Part shown: piece after piece, positions 5,475-7,245 of the stretch
How the letters are laid out: every line of letters starts with the position of its first letter
Numbering within the stretch: the stretch's first letter is position 1
DNA from: Aquamicrobium sp.
GTDB taxonomy: Bacteria > Pseudomonadota > Alphaproteobacteria > Rhizobiales > Rhizobiaceae
Direction of reading: 5' to 3'
DNA length: 7,245 bases
NCBI GenBank assembly: GCA_014860725.1
Contig: JACZJD010000599.1
Span: 1-7,245, forward strand
Notes under the pieces: generated by a model
What the model saw: the letters and a program-made list of their open reading frames with translations, nothing else
Databases searched by the model: none
Told to the model about the DNA's origin: nothing
Position numbers and translations under genes: made by a program

Positions 5475-6629
5475 GCGTATCAGGACCTTTCCTTCGTCCG
5501 GACGGAGATGGCGGTGGCGCAGAAGCCGCCGGCCCGCGAGCAGGGCGTCGCCTCGTGGCTGCGCAAGAACCTGTTCGCCTCCCCGACCGATGCGGCGCTG
5601 ACCATCCTCGGCCTGCTGATCCTCGCCTGGTTCCTGCCGCCCTTCATCCGCTGGGCGTTCGTGGACGCGGTGTGGAGCGGGCCGAACCGGACGGTCTGCG
5701 CCACCACCATCCAGGGCGGCATCCAGCCCGACGGCTGGTCCGGCGCGTGCTGGGCCTTCGTCAACGCCAAGTTCGCCCAGTTCATGTACGGCCGCTACAC
5801 CTTCGGCGAGCGCTGGCGGGTGGACCTGACGGCGATCCTGTTCGTGGCGCTTCTGGTGCCGCTGCTCATCCCGCGCGCGCCCTACAAGTTCTGGAACGCG
5901 GTGCTGTTCTTCGGCGTGTTCCCGATCGTCGCCTTCTTCCTTCTGGTCGGCGGCTGGTTCGGGCTGCGCTACGTGCCGACCTCGGAATGGGGCGGGCTGC
6001 TGGTGACCATGGTGCTGTCCTTCGTCGGCATCTCGGTGTCGCTGCCGCTCGGCATCCTGCTCGCGCTCGGGCGACGATCGCGCATGCCGGTCATCAAGAT
6101 GATCTGCGTCGCCTTCATCGAGACCGTGCGCGGCGTGCCGCTGGTGACGGTGCTGTTCATGGCGAGCGTGATGCTGCCGCTGTTCATGCCGGCCGGCATG
6201 ACCTTCGACCGCTTCCTGCGCGCGCTGGTCGGCGTCGCCCTGTTCGCGTCGGCCTACATGGCCGAGGTGGTGCGCGGCGGCCTGCAGGCCATCCCCAAGG
6301 GGCAGTACGAGGGCGCGGATTCGCTCGGCCTCAGCTACTGGCAGAAAACCGGCCTCATCATCCTGCCCCAGGCGCTAAAACTTGTCATTCCGGGCATCGT
6401 CAACACATTCATCGGCCTCTTCAAGGACACCAGCCTGGTCTACATCATCGGCATGTTCGACCTGCTCGGCATCGTGCGGCAGAACTTCGCCGACGCGAAC
6501 TGGGCCTCGCCGCAGACGCCGATGTCGGGCCTGCTGTTCGCGGGCTTCGTGTTCTGGATCTTCTGCTTCGGCATGTCGCGCTATTCGATCTGGATGGAGC
6601 GGCGGCTGGACACCGGGCACCGACGATAG
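5472..6629 (+). CDS. aapM: General L-amino acid ABC transporter, permease AapM
   Basis: A 385-residue inner-membrane protein, partner of AapQ. Hydrophobic segments lie at about residues 41-63, 118-133, 142-163, 175-200, 221-240, 247-266 and 352-368. The EAA loop is at about 280-300 ([29 protein letters not shown]), followed by [21 protein letters not shown] (313-333), the counterpart of the [14 protein letters not shown] region in Aap[17 protein letters not shown] (214-229) is the permease signature. A loop between the first two helices, about 65-115, contains Cys76 and Cys93 and is probably periplasmic, so a disulfide is possible. The length fits AapM/BztC rather than short HisM-type permeases. 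The start at 5472 is supported by GGAGAGG; a second ATG at codon 13 is less likely. The next gene, aapP, starts 34 nt after its stop. Confidence 0.94.
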   Translation: MAYQDLSFVRTEMAVAQKPPAREQGVASWLRKNLFASPTDAALTILGLLILAWFLPPFIRWAFVDAVWSGPNRTVCATTIQGGIQPDGWSGACWAFVNAKFAQFMYGRYTFGERWRVDLTAILFVALLVPLLIPRAPYKFWNAVLFFGVFPIVAFFLLVGGWFGLRYVPTSEWGGLLVTMVLSFVGISVSLPLGILLALGRRSRMPVIKMICVAFIETVRGVPLVTVLFMASVMLPLFMPAGMTFDRFLRALVGVALFASAYMAEVVRGGLQAIPKGQYEGADSLGLSYWQKTGLIILPQALKLVIPGIVNTFIGLFKDTSLVYIIGMFDLLGIVRQNFADANWASPQTPMSGLLFAGFVFWIFCFGMSRYSIWMERRLDTGHRR

Positions 6630-6663
6630 ACTGGATCAGGCCAGAAAACCGAAAGGGATTTAC

Positions 6664-7245
<582 letters not shown>

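Overview
The window looks like a piece of a chromosome from an alphaproteobacterium, most likely of the order Rhizobiales (Hyphomicrobiales; a Mesorhizobium- or Rhizobium-like organism). I infer this from the high GC content, the strong preference for G or C at third codon positions, and a complete aapJ-aapQ-aapM gene order followed by the start of aapP. That cassette is the general L-amino acid ABC transporter described in Rhizobium leguminosarum. As far as I recall, a metC-type gene divergent from aapJ is also a familiar rhizobial arrangement. Species cannot be fixed from the sequence alone.

Layout: (1) 1-167, + strand: the C-terminal end of a PRC-barrel-like protein. (2) 168-504: a gene-free stretch full of inverted repeats, including a nested hairpin right after the PRC gene and a 12-bp perfect inverted repeat about 100 bp apart. 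(3) 505-1514, - strand: two unrecognised genes, a small three-helix membrane protein and a probably exported or membrane-anchored protein whose start is unclear. (4) 1637-2812, - strand: metC, a PLP-dependent cystathionine beta-lyase family enzyme. (5) 2813-3179: the divergent metC/aapJ control region, with weak promoter candidates and a leader of small hairpins before aapJ. (6) 3180-7245, + strand: aapJ, aapQ, aapM and the first 194 codons of aapP, which runs off the window.

How the genes work together: AapJ binds L-amino acids in the periplasm. AapQ and AapM form the membrane channel, and AapP (truncated by the window edge) hydrolyses ATP to drive uptake. aapJ is separated from aapQ by a 62-nt spacer holding a strong 12-bp hairpin and a second small hairpin that covers the aapQ ribosome binding site. 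That fits the need for more binding protein than permease. aapQ and aapM are almost fused (1-nt gap), and aapM and aapP are separated by 34 nt. MetC converts cystathionine to homocysteine for methionine synthesis and shares the control region with the transporter.

I see no mobile element, CRISPR array, tRNA or rRNA, and no convincing new multi-gene system. The less ordinary items are the palindrome-rich spacer, the two unrecognised genes (one with a possible N-terminal frameshift), the hairpins around aapJ/aapQ, and a substituted PLP-phosphate contact position in MetC.
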